Shown: positions 1-8,865, counted from the first letter of the stretch. The stretch is 64,000 nt of DNA from Anaerococcus sp. Marseille-P3915 (GCF_900258475.1 NZ_LT984887.1:800200-864199); one strand, 5' to 3'. Translations and numbers: made by a program. The notes: generated by a model from the sequence alone, not told the origin.

Positions 1-308
1 CCCAATGGCATCTTGAAAAGTTTCTTAGAAATATCATTTCTGATTTCTCCTAATGAGTTAAAAGTTGCGGTATGGGAAATACTTGTTGATATTCCTGCTG
101 CCACTTCTTTAATAACAAATGTTATTAAAATATTTATGCATAGTGGAGTATATAAGCTAATATCCCTTATGCCATTAATCAAATTCACAATTATTTTTGC
201 CATATAAATATAAGAAAAAAGCCCAGCCACTACTCCCACTATCGCAAGTAGGACGGATGCAAAATATGATCCTTTTCTTTTACTTACATATTGTTTTATT
301 AAATCCAT
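1..308 (-). CDS. ABC exporter-type half-transporter, N-terminal part (runs off the window)
   Basis: The frame opens with ATG at 308 behind an AGGAGGGG ribosome binding site and stays open to base 1, giving about 102 residues. These include a hydrophobic helix near residues 17-40 and a second near 55-75, followed by a polar stretch ending in LGEIRNDISKKLFKMP. That pattern is typical of the first two helices and first cytoplasmic loop of ABC exporter-fold half-transporters (ABC_membrane family, including YbtP/YbtQ and IrtA/IrtB). The start lies 11 bases beyond the stop of the ECF ATPase remnant, so the two were co-transcribed. The substrate cannot be read from this fragment. It probably belongs to the DNA flanking the integrated element. 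Confidence 0.7.
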   Translation of the reverse strand, partial: MDLIKQYVSKRKGSYFASVLLAIVGVVAGLFSYIYMAKIIVNLINGIRDISLYTPLCINILITFVIKEVAAGISTSISHTATFNSLGEIRNDISKKLFKMPL

Positions 309-319
309 CAAATCCCCTC

Positions 320-1651
320 CTAAATATTAAATTTTTTTCCCATTAATATAGCTAATATTTTTTCTTTATCCTCATTTGTAGAAAATTCCTCAAAAGAGTA
401 TCCGTCTAAATAAAGAATTTTATTGCAGGAATTACACAAAAATTCATAATCATGAGAAATTATAAGTATAATTTTTTCTTTTTCTTGTAATTTCTTCATT
501 CTTTCTGAAATAATTTGCATATTATGTCCATCTAAACCACTTGTTGGCTCATCAAATAAATAAACATCTCTTTCTAAAAGTTCTGCTGAAGCGATAGTTA
601 ATCTTTGTTTTTGTCCGCCTGACATGATTTGTGGATGGATGTCTTTTATATTTTCTAAGTTAAAATCAGCTAATATTTTATCTGTATATGCATCTTTATT
701 ATTTAGTTTTAACTCGTCTTCTGCTGAAACTTCAAAAAGATTACTATCAGGATTATTTGACAGGTAGTATATTCTTTTTTGCCTATTTCTTTTGTTTAAT
801 TTTTCTCCGTTTATAGATATAAAACCACTATCTTTTTTCATAAGTCCACTTAAAATTTTAAACAGAGTAGATTTGCCTATGCCATTATCCCCAATAATTC
901 CATAAATATTTCCACTTTTAAATTCGTATGTCAAATCTTTTATAAGGACATTCTTATTATAGGAAAAAGAAATTTTTTCTAAGTTCATAGAATTTATCTC
1001 TTTTAACTTATTTATTTGAGGAGATATTTTATTTAAAGAAAAGAATCTTAATCCTAACTTATTGAAAAAATCTTCACTTTTTGATAATAGTTCTTCCTCT
1101 GTAAAAACATTGCTAATCTCCCCATTTTCAAGATAATAATATTTATCCACTACTCCTCTAAGATAGTAGAGCCTATGCTCTGAAATGATTATTGTCTTTT
1201 TATTTTTCTTTAATAAAAGCATAAGTTTTCTTAAAGCTTCTACACTTTTCATATCTAGGTTGGCAGACGGTTCATCAAAAACATAAATAGGTGGATTAAG
1301 TGCATTTATTGAAGCAATTGCTATTTTTTGTCTTTCTCCACTTGAAAGATGAAATAAGTTTTTATCTTTTAAATCTTCTCCATTAATAGATTTTAAGGAA
1401 TTATTGATTATTTCATCTATTTTTTCTCTTTCTATCCCATAATTTTCAAGCCCGAAGGCAATTTCATCTTCTACATTTTCTGCAAAAAATTGACTCTTGG
1501 GATTTTGAAAAATAGATCCTACTTTCCTCCCTATTTCATATAATTCTTTTTCCAGGGGATTTATTCCATCTATGGAAATTTCCCCCTTTAATTTCCCTCC
1601 ATAGAATTTATAAGCAAGACCATTTATAAGTCTTGTAAGGGTAGTTTTACC
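320..1651 (-). pseudogene. ECF-type double ATPase (EcfA1-EcfA2 fusion), 5' end removed by element insertion
   Basis: The open frame covers 443 residues. It begins in the middle of the first Walker A motif (GKTTLTRLIN), and the codon just before is a stop (TAG). The first ATPase domain keeps its Q-loop (FQNPKSQFF), signature (HLSSGERQK) and Walker B (VFDEPSANLD). The second domain is complete: GDNGIGKST, MSGGQKQR, LFDEPTSGLD and a late His in ISHDYEF. The intact cargo ATPase at 17015-18409 has 464 residues and about 39 residues ahead of the same GKT, so roughly 40 residues are missing here. An ATG at 1252 could give a shorter product that lacks the first nucleotide-binding site. The gene was most likely split by integration, its 5' part now being at the far end of the element. 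Confidence 0.75.
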
Positions 1652-1655
1652 CTAC
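1649..1655. other. Probable left end of the integrated element (att junction)
   Basis: Homology to ECF ATPases stops abruptly here: the codons GGT AAA ACT (Gly-Lys-Thr of Walker A) are preceded by an in-frame TAG, and the sequence beyond it is unrelated. A KilA-N gene and three serine recombinase genes follow immediately, as expected at the integrase end of an element. Only one junction is in the window, so the crossover dinucleotide and any direct repeat cannot be defined. Confidence 0.55.
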
Positions 1656-1677
1656 AATGTCAAGCAATTGTTACATA

Positions 1678-1707
1678 AAATTAGACGATATTTCTATCGC
1701 CTAATTT
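1678..1707 (-). terminator. Hairpin after the KilA-N gene
   Basis: An inverted repeat pairs AAATTAGGCGATA with TATCGTCTAATTT around a short loop, with one G-U pair. It begins 13 bases past the stop of the KilA-N gene on the same strand. The following U run is weak, so it may be an imperfect terminator or may simply mark the element end. Confidence 0.5.
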
Positions 1708-1720
1708 ATATACAAAACTT

Positions 1721-2524
1721 TTATTTTAACTTTTTTATACGTTCACTTTCTGTTAGAATCCTCATTTGTTCAATAGCAATTGCATTTAATTTTTCTATCC
1801 TTTCAGTTGCATCCATTCCCTCATTTATAAAAACAGCATTTAAGTTCTCAAGATTTGATAAACACACTAATTGTGATATATCAGCATAGTCTCTCATATT
1901 TCCTTTTAACTCCGGATTACTTTCACGCCATTCTTTTGCTGTCATTCCAAACAAAGCTACATTTAATATATCTGCTTCACTTGCATAGATATAGTTTATT
2001 CTTTCCTTTGATAATTTTTCAGGGACAAGATTATTCTTAATTGCATCTGTATGAATTTTGTAATTTATCTTAGCTAAATTCCTCTTGATATCCCAACCTA
2101 ATTGTTTTTGTTCTTCTTCTTTTAAGCGCTCAAACTCTTTAATAAGATAGAGCTTAAAATAAGGTGATACCCACGACGCAAATTCAAAAGCTATGTCTTT
2201 ATGTGCATATGTTCCACCATATCTTCCTGCTTTGGCAATAATTCCGATAGAATTCGTCTTATTGACCCATTGTTTAACCGATAAAATAAAACGATTAAAA
2301 CCTGCTTCATTTTTAATTCCCTCGAATTCGGTGGAATTAAAATTCGCATTATACATTTCTTCCCATATTCCTAAAAATTCAATTGTATTTTTATTCCTTA
2401 GCCATTTTTCTATCAGTGCCACACCATTTTCAACATTTCTAACCATGTCGGTTAAAGAAATATAATCTCTATTATCTATGGCAATAATGCTAATTTCTGA
2501 TCCTTCCACATTTATTTTAGACAC
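1721..2524 (-). CDS. KilA-N domain protein
   Basis: The product is about 267 residues from a GTG start at 2524, chosen because GTGAGGTG lies at the right distance upstream; a longer reading from 2548 has no such site. The N-terminal third has the KilA-N/APSES-like pattern: YISLTDMVRN, an LIEKWLRNKNT stretch, then GRYGGTYAHKDIAFEFASWVSP. KilA-N is a nucleic-acid-binding domain common in phage antirepressors and in accessory genes of mobile elements. The C-terminal part is helical and charged (IAIEQMRIL, ERIKKLK), without an obvious catalytic motif. It is the first gene inside the element, between the junction and the recombinases, and reads towards the junction. Its function is not known; a role in element control is only a guess. 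Confidence 0.75.
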   Translation of the reverse strand: MSKINVEGSEISIIAIDNRDYISLTDMVRNVENGVALIEKWLRNKNTIEFLGIWEEMYNANFNSTEFEGIKNEAGFNRFILSVKQWVNKTNSIGIIAKAGRYGGTYAHKDIAFEFASWVSPYFKLYLIKEFERLKEEEQKQLGWDIKRNLAKINYKIHTDAIKNNLVPEKLSKERINYIYASEADILNVALFGMTAKEWRESNPELKGNMRDYADISQLVCLSNLENLNAVFINEGMDATERIEKLNAIAIEQMRILTESERIKKLK

Positions 2525-2600
2525 AAAAATCACCTCACAATATCTCATTTTAACTATAATTATATCATTTTTTTGTTTGTTCCTAAATATTTACCCTATC

Positions 2601-2695
2601 AACTCATAGTAAACAGTACTATTTATTTCCGCAAATTTTCTCGTCATTATTTACATTTTGGCGTATTAAAATTAAAGTTGGCGAGATTATGAGTT
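2601..2695. repeat. Nested inverted repeats between KilA-N and recombinase genes
   Basis: An outer pair, AACTCATA (2601-2608) and TATGAGTT (2688-2695), encloses an inner pair, TCTCGTCA (2639-2646) and TGGCGAGA (2679-2686, one mismatch). TTGGCG occurs twice, about 21 bases apart, within the right half. The spacing is too wide and the arms too short for a good terminator. Binding sites for recombinase or KilA-N protein are possible. Confidence 0.4.
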
Positions 2696-2713
2696 ACTTT
2701 TAATACTATCCAT

Positions 2714-4234
2714 CTATATTTCTACAATTTCTATTTCTCCACTTCTTGATACAATTATCTTATCAATTTTATTGTCTAAATAAGCCTTCAATAAACTTTC
2801 TTCGTCTAAGACTGTAATATCCATTTCTTTCCTTGAATCAATCTTCTCTGACTTCAATTCTTCCAACTTACTCTCCAATAATATCTTTTTATCTTTGATA
2901 AAAGTTTTTTCCTTTAGATACTCCTCTTTCGAAATATTTTTCTTTTTATAGTTTTCATAGATGATTTGTAAATTGCTGTTTAATATGGATATTTCCTTTA
3001 AAATCTCTTCTTTTACATTCTTGTGTTCTATAACTTTCTCTTTATTTAATGTGTTTTGAATCTTAAAACCTTTTAATTTAGGTTTTATAAGTTCAATAAT
3101 ATCTTTCTCTTTGATATTGTTTGGTGTTTTCTCAGCTTTACATAAATTACAATAATAAATCTTATACTTGTATATTTTATCAGAATTCTTCTTTTGTCTA
3201 CTGTCACATCGTAAACTCATATGTCTACCACATTCTTTACAAAAAATCTTATCAGAAAAAATAGAACGATTTTTGTTTCCTGTATATCCCCCAAAACTTC
3301 GTTTTTCTTTTATTTTCTTAACCTTATCAAACACTTCTCTGGAAATAATAGATTCATGGGTATTTGGAAGTATTTTCCACTCATCTTCAGGAAGTAAAAT
3401 TCTTTTTCTTCCACCTATTTTTGTTTCTTTGAATTTATTATATACATAATCTCCTGTATATAGTTCGTTCCTTGTAATCTGTGAGATAGCTGCATTTGTC
3501 CAAACTCTTTTCTTTACTTCACTTCCGGTAATTAAATTTCCAGTATAATCAGAAAGTTTCAGTTCTTCTTTTCGTTCAGAGCGTGTAATATAACCTTTTT
3601 CATTAAATATATTAGCCACTTGAATACACGAATATCCTTTTAGCAATAAATCAAAAGCTTCTTTAACTATAAAAGCTGTTTTTTCATCAATGATGATACT
3701 ATGTTTATCTTTTGGATCTTTAATATATCCAAAAGGTGCTGCCCAATTTATATTTTTCCCCTGCGATTTAATTTGCCTAATAGAACCTCTTACCTTTTCA
3801 GATAATTCCTTACTGAATAAATCATAATACAATGTCTTAAACTGTGTATCTGTATCTAAGCCATTACCTTGTTCTTTTAAAGAATCATAGTTGTCATTAA
3901 TAGCAATAAATCGTATTTTTAGAAATGGTAATATATTGCTTAAGTAATCCCCAAGCAAAATATAATCTCTTGAAAACCTAGACATATCTTTTACAATTAT
4001 AGTTCCCACTTTACCACTCTTTATATCCTCAATAAGCCTTAAAAAGGAAGGTCTATTTGTATTAGTAGCAGAATATCCATCATCTACATATTCTTCTATT
4101 TCACAACTTTTTAAAGATGTTTCATTTTCAATGTAGCTTTTTATATAATCTCTTTGATTTGCTATACTTTCACTTTCATCCACTTTGTGATAATCTTCTT
4201 CAGAAAGTCTTAAATATATAGCTATCTTATTCAT
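2714..4234 (-). CDS. Large serine recombinase, third of three
   Basis: The product has 506 residues. The N-terminal resolvase domain carries the nucleophile in IYLRLSEED (Ser at about residue 11), with VDDGYSATNTNRPSF and IIVKDMSRFSRDY matching the active-site arginine region. A recombinase domain (PF07508-type: APFGYIKDPKD, TNAAISQITRNELYTGDYVYNK) follows, then a zinc ribbon (FCKECGRHM with a later YYCNLC) and a coiled coil around 405-470. A GGAGG site precedes the ATG, and the gene overlaps the upstream recombinase by 8 bases, so the three are translationally coupled. It is likely part of the excision and integration machinery. Which of the three catalyses which strand exchange cannot be told. 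Confidence 0.93.
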   Translation of the reverse strand: MNKIAIYLRLSEEDYHKVDESESIANQRDYIKSYIENETSLKSCEIEEYVDDGYSATNTNRPSFLRLIEDIKSGKVGTIIVKDMSRFSRDYILLGDYLSNILPFLKIRFIAINDNYDSLKEQGNGLDTDTQFKTLYYDLFSKELSEKVRGSIRQIKSQGKNINWAAPFGYIKDPKDKHSIIIDEKTAFIVKEAFDLLLKGYSCIQVANIFNEKGYITRSERKEELKLSDYTGNLITGSEVKKRVWTNAAISQITRNELYTGDYVYNKFKETKIGGRKRILLPEDEWKILPNTHESIISREVFDKVKKIKEKRSFGGYTGNKNRSIFSDKIFCKECGRHMSLRCDSRQKKNSDKIYKYKIYYCNLCKAEKTPNNIKEKDIIELIKPKLKGFKIQNTLNKEKVIEHKNVKEEILKEISILNSNLQIIYENYKKKNISKEEYLKEKTFIKDKKILLESKLEELKSEKIDSRKEMDITVLDEESLLKAYLDNKIDKIIVSRSGEIEIVEI

Positions 4235-5981
4235 GCTCTACCTCCAACTGCTTTCCCACATCTTTATCAAGTTTAAACTTAAAATATATGGTAACCTGCT
4301 TATACTCTGATATTTCTATATGACTAATTAATGTATCGACCAATTCTTTATCAACTTCTATGCTTTTAGCATCCAAGCAGCAAAATAGTACATCTATAAA
4401 TTCTATAATTTCTCTTTTTTTCTTTTTTATATTTCTTATTCTTTCAGCAAAAACTTTTAATTCATTTTTTAAGGTTTTTATTTGATTATTTATTTTTTTA
4501 CTTTCTATTTTAAAATCACTTAAAAGAACCTCTCCTTTAACATAGTTTTCATATTGTTCTTGTAGATTGATCCTAAGAGAAGCAATCTTTTTATTATTTA
4601 CATCTGTTTTTAGAGAAACTTGATTTATCTTTTCAGTACTTATATTTTCTAAATATATTTTTAGTCGTAATCTTTTATCCTTTTTATAAAAGCTTGAAAC
4701 CAGTCTTTTTAAGGTATCTACTAAAATTTTATCTAGGTCTGTTTCGTATATTCTTACATGAGATTTTTCTAAGTTTAATCTATCTCCACCTTTACAATAA
4801 TAACAATAGCAAATCTCATCATGATATTTCAGTCCTCGTGGTCCATATTGTTTTTTCAAATATCTGCCACAAACACTGCACTGTATGAGGTCGTCATACT
4901 TTCCTTCTTTTTTATGATCTCTTTGAATTTTTACTCCAACATTTTCTTTTCCGTCTTTTATTATGTTTTTCAGTGAATGGTAAGGTAGATAGTTTTGTTT
5001 TTTCTCCTTTATCTCTCTGATATTTTCAAATGTAGTTTTGTCTATTAAACCTTCGTGGGTGTTCTCTGTTATAATCCACTCTTCTTTATCACGAAACTTA
5101 CTTTTCCTACTTGGATCATGTCTATTTGAGTATACTCTTTGAATCAAATTCCCAATATATACTTCATCAGAAAGCATTTTTGATATATAAGAAATATCCC
5201 ATTGTTTTGTATCTTCTTTATCCTTAAAAATTTTACCTGTTCTTTTATATTCATCAGGTGTCGTATATGTTTTAGTCAATTCTCTTGCTATTTGCATATT
5301 GGATTTACCTTGACTTGCCATATAAAAGATAAGTCTTACTACATCTGCTGCCTTTTCGTCCATCACCAGAACTCTTTTTCCATCAATTTTATCAACCTTA
5401 TAGCCATACGGAGCCATCGCTCCTATAAAAGACCCTTGTTTCATTTTTATTTCTTTAGAGGCTTTTATTTTCTTTGAAATATCTTTTGCGTATAAATCAT
5501 TGAAGATATTTTTTATTGCTATTTCATAACTCTGATTTGATTTTATACCGTCTTTAGTATCCAGATTATCATTTACGGAAATAAATCGAACTCCCAAAAA
5601 TGGAAATACTTTTTCGATATAGTTTGAGATTTCTAAATACTCTCTACCAAACCTTGACATATCTTTTACGATTATACAATTTATCCTACCTGTTCGGATA
5701 TCTTCCATCATTTCAATAAATGCAGGTCTTTTAAAATTTGTTCCAGAATACTCATAGTCCTTGTACACTCTTAAAATCTTTATATCTTTTTCGTTTGCAG
5801 CATTTATACAAAGTTCTTCCTGCATTTCAAGTGAATTACTTTTATCCCTATAAGCTTCCTTTCTTTCCTGTGATAATCTAGCATAAATACCGGCAATGTA
5901 TATTTTTTCAATCACTTTTACAACTTCTGTTTCTGATTGTGATATATGCCTATTTTTTGTTCTAGCCACAGCATACCTCAC
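4227..5981 (-). CDS. Large serine recombinase, second of three
   Basis: The product is up to 584 residues. After an extra leader of about 30 residues comes the resolvase domain with nucleophile motif GIYARLSQER, then YSGTNFKRPAF and IIVKDMSRFGREY. The recombinase domain contains APYGYKVDK and WDISYISKMLSDEVYIGNLIQ. The zinc ribbon (CSVCGRYLKK then CYCYYCKGGD) is followed by a coiled coil. The start is GTG at 5981, overlapping the end of the upstream recombinase by 20 bases; a later start before the resolvase domain is possible. It is more divergent in the zinc region than its neighbours. It belongs to the three-gene recombinase operon and probably acts with the others on the element ends. Confidence 0.92.
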   Translation of the reverse strand: MRYAVARTKNRHISQSETEVVKVIEKIYIAGIYARLSQERKEAYRDKSNSLEMQEELCINAANEKDIKILRVYKDYEYSGTNFKRPAFIEMMEDIRTGRINCIIVKDMSRFGREYLEISNYIEKVFPFLGVRFISVNDNLDTKDGIKSNQSYEIAIKNIFNDLYAKDISKKIKASKEIKMKQGSFIGAMAPYGYKVDKIDGKRVLVMDEKAADVVRLIFYMASQGKSNMQIARELTKTYTTPDEYKRTGKIFKDKEDTKQWDISYISKMLSDEVYIGNLIQRVYSNRHDPSRKSKFRDKEEWIITENTHEGLIDKTTFENIREIKEKKQNYLPYHSLKNIIKDGKENVGVKIQRDHKKEGKYDDLIQCSVCGRYLKKQYGPRGLKYHDEICYCYYCKGGDRLNLEKSHVRIYETDLDKILVDTLKRLVSSFYKKDKRLRLKIYLENISTEKINQVSLKTDVNNKKIASLRINLQEQYENYVKGEVLLSDFKIESKKINNQIKTLKNELKVFAERIRNIKKKKREIIEFIDVLFCCLDAKSIEVDKELVDTLISHIEISEYKQVTIYFKFKLDKDVGKQLEVEHE

Positions 5982-7680
5982 TTTCAGCCCTTACAAGACT
6001 TTTATTCATAACAGTGGGTATAGTATTTGACTTCCTGCTTATATCGATACTTTTCTTTTTTATAGTGTTAGCTTTAATGTCAGACTTATCCATTTTTGTC
6101 ATTTCTTCAAGTAAAGACAATTCTTCGGTATGATTAAACCTAACATCTATCGTCTTATCTTCAGAAATAAAAATTTTATCAATAAGCATCACAACAGACA
6201 ATCTATCTATTTCAGATAAATTTTTATACTTGTTAATGTCGATGATCCAACTCTTATTTTTATCAATCTTCTCCTTAGTATCTTCCTGTTTTTTCAATCT
6301 ATACTCGATACTTTCATCTAATTTAGTCAATTTCTCTGTATAGTTTTTTCTAAAAAGTTGATATTCTTCTTTACTAATAACATCTTCTTTTAGGTCAAGG
6401 TATAGAGAAGATAAGAGTTCTTCTGTCATCGCTTTTTCTCGTTTTAGTATAGGAATTTGATTGTCTTTCAAATTTTTATTTATATCTATACGCTGAACTT
6501 TAGAATATAGATTTTCATTAAATTCAATGTAGGACTTCATTATTTTAGATACTGCTTTTATCAAGGTTTCTTCTTTTATGCTGTGTCTTGTGCAAGATTT
6601 TTCCTTGTTGTACTTTGAACAGATATAGAATATCTCTTCTCTTTTTTTATACTTTACAGTCCTTCTAATCAAAGAACTTCCACATTCTTTACAAAAAAGC
6701 ATTCCTGTAAAAATATCAATTTTGTCCTTTCCACGAGAATTATTCAAATCTCTTTTTAACATAGTATTTGCAATAGTAAAAACTTCTTTACTTATAATTG
6801 CTTCATGGGTATTTTCTACTCTTATCCATTCTTCTTTCTCTTTTTCTATCTGCTTTTTATTTTTGTAACTTAAAGTAACACTCTTTCCTTGTAAGGTATT
6901 TCCAATATATACTTCATTTTCTATAATTCTATTTACTGTCTTTGCTGACCAGGTTCCACCTTTTGTGTTTTGAAATCCATTACACTTAAATCCTTGACTT
7001 TCTTTATATTTTCTTGGAGTTAAAACTCCTAAATGATTTAGTTCATCTGCAATTGCCTTTGAGGAATATCCCAAGAGTTTCATATCAAATATATTTTTGA
7101 TAATATCTGATATCTCTTTATCAATCACTAACTTGTTTTTATTCTCCTCAGACTTTTTATATCCATAAGGTGCAAAAGCACTGATAAAGTCTCCTTTTTC
7201 TCTTTTTATCTTTTGAGAGCTTTTTACCTTATTGGAAATATCTCGGCAATAACTGTCATTGATGAAGTTTTTTATAGGAAGTATAAGGTGTGTATCGTTT
7301 ATATCTGCACTTTTACTATCGTAATTGTCATTTACTGATATAAATCTTATACCGTTTTCCGGAAATATTCTTTGAATATATTTTCCAGCTTCTATATAAT
7401 CTCTTCCGAATCTTGATAAGTCCTTTACAATAATTGTATTGAACTTTCTATCATAGGCAGCCTTTATCATTTCTTTAAAATTGGGACGATCAAAATTTGC
7501 ACCTGAATACCCATCATCCACATACTCTTTGACAATTGTAATTTGATTTTTTCTTGCATAAGAGTTTATAATTTCTCTTTGATTAGATATAGAGTTACTT
7601 TCTGTTTTTTCGCCATCTTCTTTTGATAATCTTAAATACATAACTGCCAAATTTTCTTTTGCTAAATTGTTTTTAAACAT
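5962..7680 (-). CDS. Large serine recombinase, first of three
   Basis: The product has 572 residues. The resolvase domain has VMYLRLSKED with the nucleophilic Ser near residue 19, DDGYSGANFDRPNF, and IIVKDLSRFGRDYIEAG. The recombinase domain includes APYGYKKSEE and WSAKTVNRIIENEVYIGNTLQG. The zinc ribbon is canonical (FCKECGSSLIRR, then FYICSKYNKEKSC). A coiled coil and a C-terminal tail complete the usual TndX/TnpX-like layout. It is the promoter-proximal recombinase of the trio. Such enzymes cut both strands with a 2-base stagger and cause excision and insertion of ICEs. The length is normal for the family. Confidence 0.94.
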   Translation of the reverse strand: MFKNNLAKENLAVMYLRLSKEDGEKTESNSISNQREIINSYARKNQITIVKEYVDDGYSGANFDRPNFKEMIKAAYDRKFNTIIVKDLSRFGRDYIEAGKYIQRIFPENGIRFISVNDNYDSKSADINDTHLILPIKNFINDSYCRDISNKVKSSQKIKREKGDFISAFAPYGYKKSEENKNKLVIDKEISDIIKNIFDMKLLGYSSKAIADELNHLGVLTPRKYKESQGFKCNGFQNTKGGTWSAKTVNRIIENEVYIGNTLQGKSVTLSYKNKKQIEKEKEEWIRVENTHEAIISKEVFTIANTMLKRDLNNSRGKDKIDIFTGMLFCKECGSSLIRRTVKYKKREEIFYICSKYNKEKSCTRHSIKEETLIKAVSKIMKSYIEFNENLYSKVQRIDINKNLKDNQIPILKREKAMTEELLSSLYLDLKEDVISKEEYQLFRKNYTEKLTKLDESIEYRLKKQEDTKEKIDKNKSWIIDINKYKNLSEIDRLSVVMLIDKIFISEDKTIDVRFNHTEELSLLEEMTKMDKSDIKANTIKKKSIDISRKSNTIPTVMNKSLVRAESEVCCG

Positions 7681-7778
7681 AAAAAAGCCTCCTTTAATTC
7701 AATTTACATACAATAAATCGAACCAAGGCTAGGCTTCCACAAAAATATTATAACGCTCCTTATATTTTCTGTCAGCCC

Positions 7779-7946
7779 CTAATAGACAGAAAATTTTTCT
7801 TTGATGTATTCCTCTACTAAATTTTCTAAGCTAAATCCATTTTCATTAAATTTAACTTCTATATTCCAACCATCAATTTGATTTATCATCTGTTTATCTT
7901 TTTTATCTGTTTTCATTTCTGTATTTATATTATGTTCATCACACAT
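7779..7946 (-). CDS. Small protein (55 residues) ahead of the recombinase trio
   Basis: ATG at 7946 lies behind AAGGAGAAGAT, a good ribosome binding site. The product is acidic to neutral, begins MCDEHNINTEMK, and has a C-terminal half with WNIEVKFNENGFSLENLVEEYI. It is not a family I recognise. Its place between the leader region and three recombinase genes, on the same strand, suggests a co-transcribed accessory factor, such as a recombination directionality helper, but nothing in the sequence proves that. Confidence 0.55.
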   Translation of the reverse strand: MCDEHNINTEMKTDKKDKQMINQIDGWNIEVKFNENGFSLENLVEEYIKEKFSVY

Positions 7947-7988
7947 AATATCTTCTCCTTATCTTCAATATTTTTAAGTTTTTTGACA

Positions 7989-8080
7989 TTAACAGGCGTG
8001 TAGGCCACGACATTGGAATTTCACCACCGCCCCTTTTCAAGATGAGCCGGCAACAACTGTAGAAGTATCATTATCCCCAT
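7989..8080 (-). promoter_or_regulatory. G+C-rich leader with two overlapping tiny reading frames
   Basis: This island is much richer in G+C than its surroundings. A 19-codon frame runs from ATG 8080 to TGA 8021 (MGIMILLQLLPAHLEKGRW). A second frame begins GTGGTGAAA at 8027, overlaps the first by 7 bases, and reads VVKFQCRGLHAC to a TAA at 7989. The overlap would allow coupled translation. The arms GGCG-TG and CA-CGCC could also form a hairpin. The layout suggests a leader-peptide or structured-RNA control region for the downstream 55-residue protein and recombinases. No known RNA family is claimed. Confidence 0.45.
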
Positions 8081-8260
8081 TTGCTTCAATGCATCAGTTT
8101 CCTAGGCTGAATATATAATTTCTTTTTGTCGCTCGTTTTCTTTTATCCTTCTTTTAACTAGAGTATTTATTTAAGCCGAAATCCTTATCAGCAGAAAAGT
8201 CTTGGCGAAGAAATTATAAAGCTCCACAAATGGTTAATGTCCTGTCTTGGTCTATTCAGT

Positions 8261-8313
8261 TGTCAAGGTTCAAATCTATATATAACGAGGTATAAAAGTC
8301 CCTCTATATATAA
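8261..8313 (-). promoter_or_regulatory. Candidate promoter and repeat region for the recombinase operon
   Basis: A perfect -35 hexamer TTGACA is read on the minus strand at 8266-8261, but no strong -10 follows at 17 bases, so an activator may be needed. Just upstream, the 10-mer CTATATATAA occurs twice on the plus strand (8276-8285 and 8304-8313) as a direct repeat. The sigma-like protein encoded immediately upstream is a natural candidate regulator. Between this site and the leader frames (about 8081-8260) I see no gene. Confidence 0.35.
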
Positions 8314-8378
8314 ACCTTACTTTCAGGACAATTTTTAACACTTTTTTGAATATTTTTTTGAAAAATTTTTAAAAAATA

Positions 8379-8406
8379 GAGGACAGAGATATTTTTCTCT
8401 GTCCCC
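8379..8406 (-). terminator. Rho-independent terminator after the sigma-like gene
   Basis: A strong stem pairs GGGGACAGAGA with TCTCTGTCCTC around a 6-base loop and is followed by a TATTTTTT run on the minus strand. It begins 9 bases after the stop codon of the sigma-like gene. Confidence 0.85.
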
Positions 8407-8414
8407 TACTTGAT

Positions 8415-8822
8415 TTACCTATCCAAAAGTTTTCTCAGTTTCTCTAAAATCTTATTTCTTAATCTACTAATTTTCATTGGATTTGTGTTTCTTTGTTTTG
8501 CAACTTCTATGAGAGTTTTATCATCAAAATATAGTAATTTGATTAGGTTTCTTTCTTCCTCATTTAAATTGTTTAATGCACAATGCAGATCTTCTATTAG
8601 CATTTTAGTTTCAATAATCTTTTCAACATCAATACTCTTATCCGCAATATCTACAACACTTGTATTAAAATCTCCAAAATGAAATACACCGTGCTTTATA
8701 TCCAGTCGCTTCAAATGAGCTTCATGATTAATCTCTTTTTTATATGCTCTATACACTTCATCAGGTACATATATTTTTTTACCCTTAACATAAATGTATT
8801 TTTCTTTATAATTATCTGACAT
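8415..8822 (-). CDS. Sigma-70 region 4-like regulator of the mobile element
   Basis: The product has 135 residues with a good AAAGGAGGACC site. The C-terminal 70 residues match a sigma region 4 helix-turn-helix: LNNLNEEERNLIKLLYFDDKTLIEVAKQ, then a recognition-like segment PMKISRLRNKILEKLRKLL. The N-terminal part (YVKGKKIYVPDEVYRAYKKE) is the short lysine-rich segment seen in ICE-borne sigma-like proteins of Firmicutes. There is no region 2, so it is not a full sigma factor; it more likely acts as a DNA-binding activator or co-regulator of element genes. It lies just upstream of the recombinase leader and has its own terminator. Confidence 0.75.
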   Translation of the reverse strand: MSDNYKEKYIYVKGKKIYVPDEVYRAYKKEINHEAHLKRLDIKHGVFHFGDFNTSVVDIADKSIDVEKIIETKMLIEDLHCALNNLNEEERNLIKLLYFDDKTLIEVAKQRNTNPMKISRLRNKILEKLRKLLDR

Positions 8823-8865
8823 CCTTTGGTCCTCCTTTTTTTACTCGTTTTTCGATTTTTGAGCA

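Noticed and set aside
1-1651. Reading the left ECF/ABC genes as part of the element's cargo
   Set aside because: The ATPase is cut at one point with a stop and the recombinase end of the element begins there, so a flank is simpler; the missing outer junction leaves some doubt.
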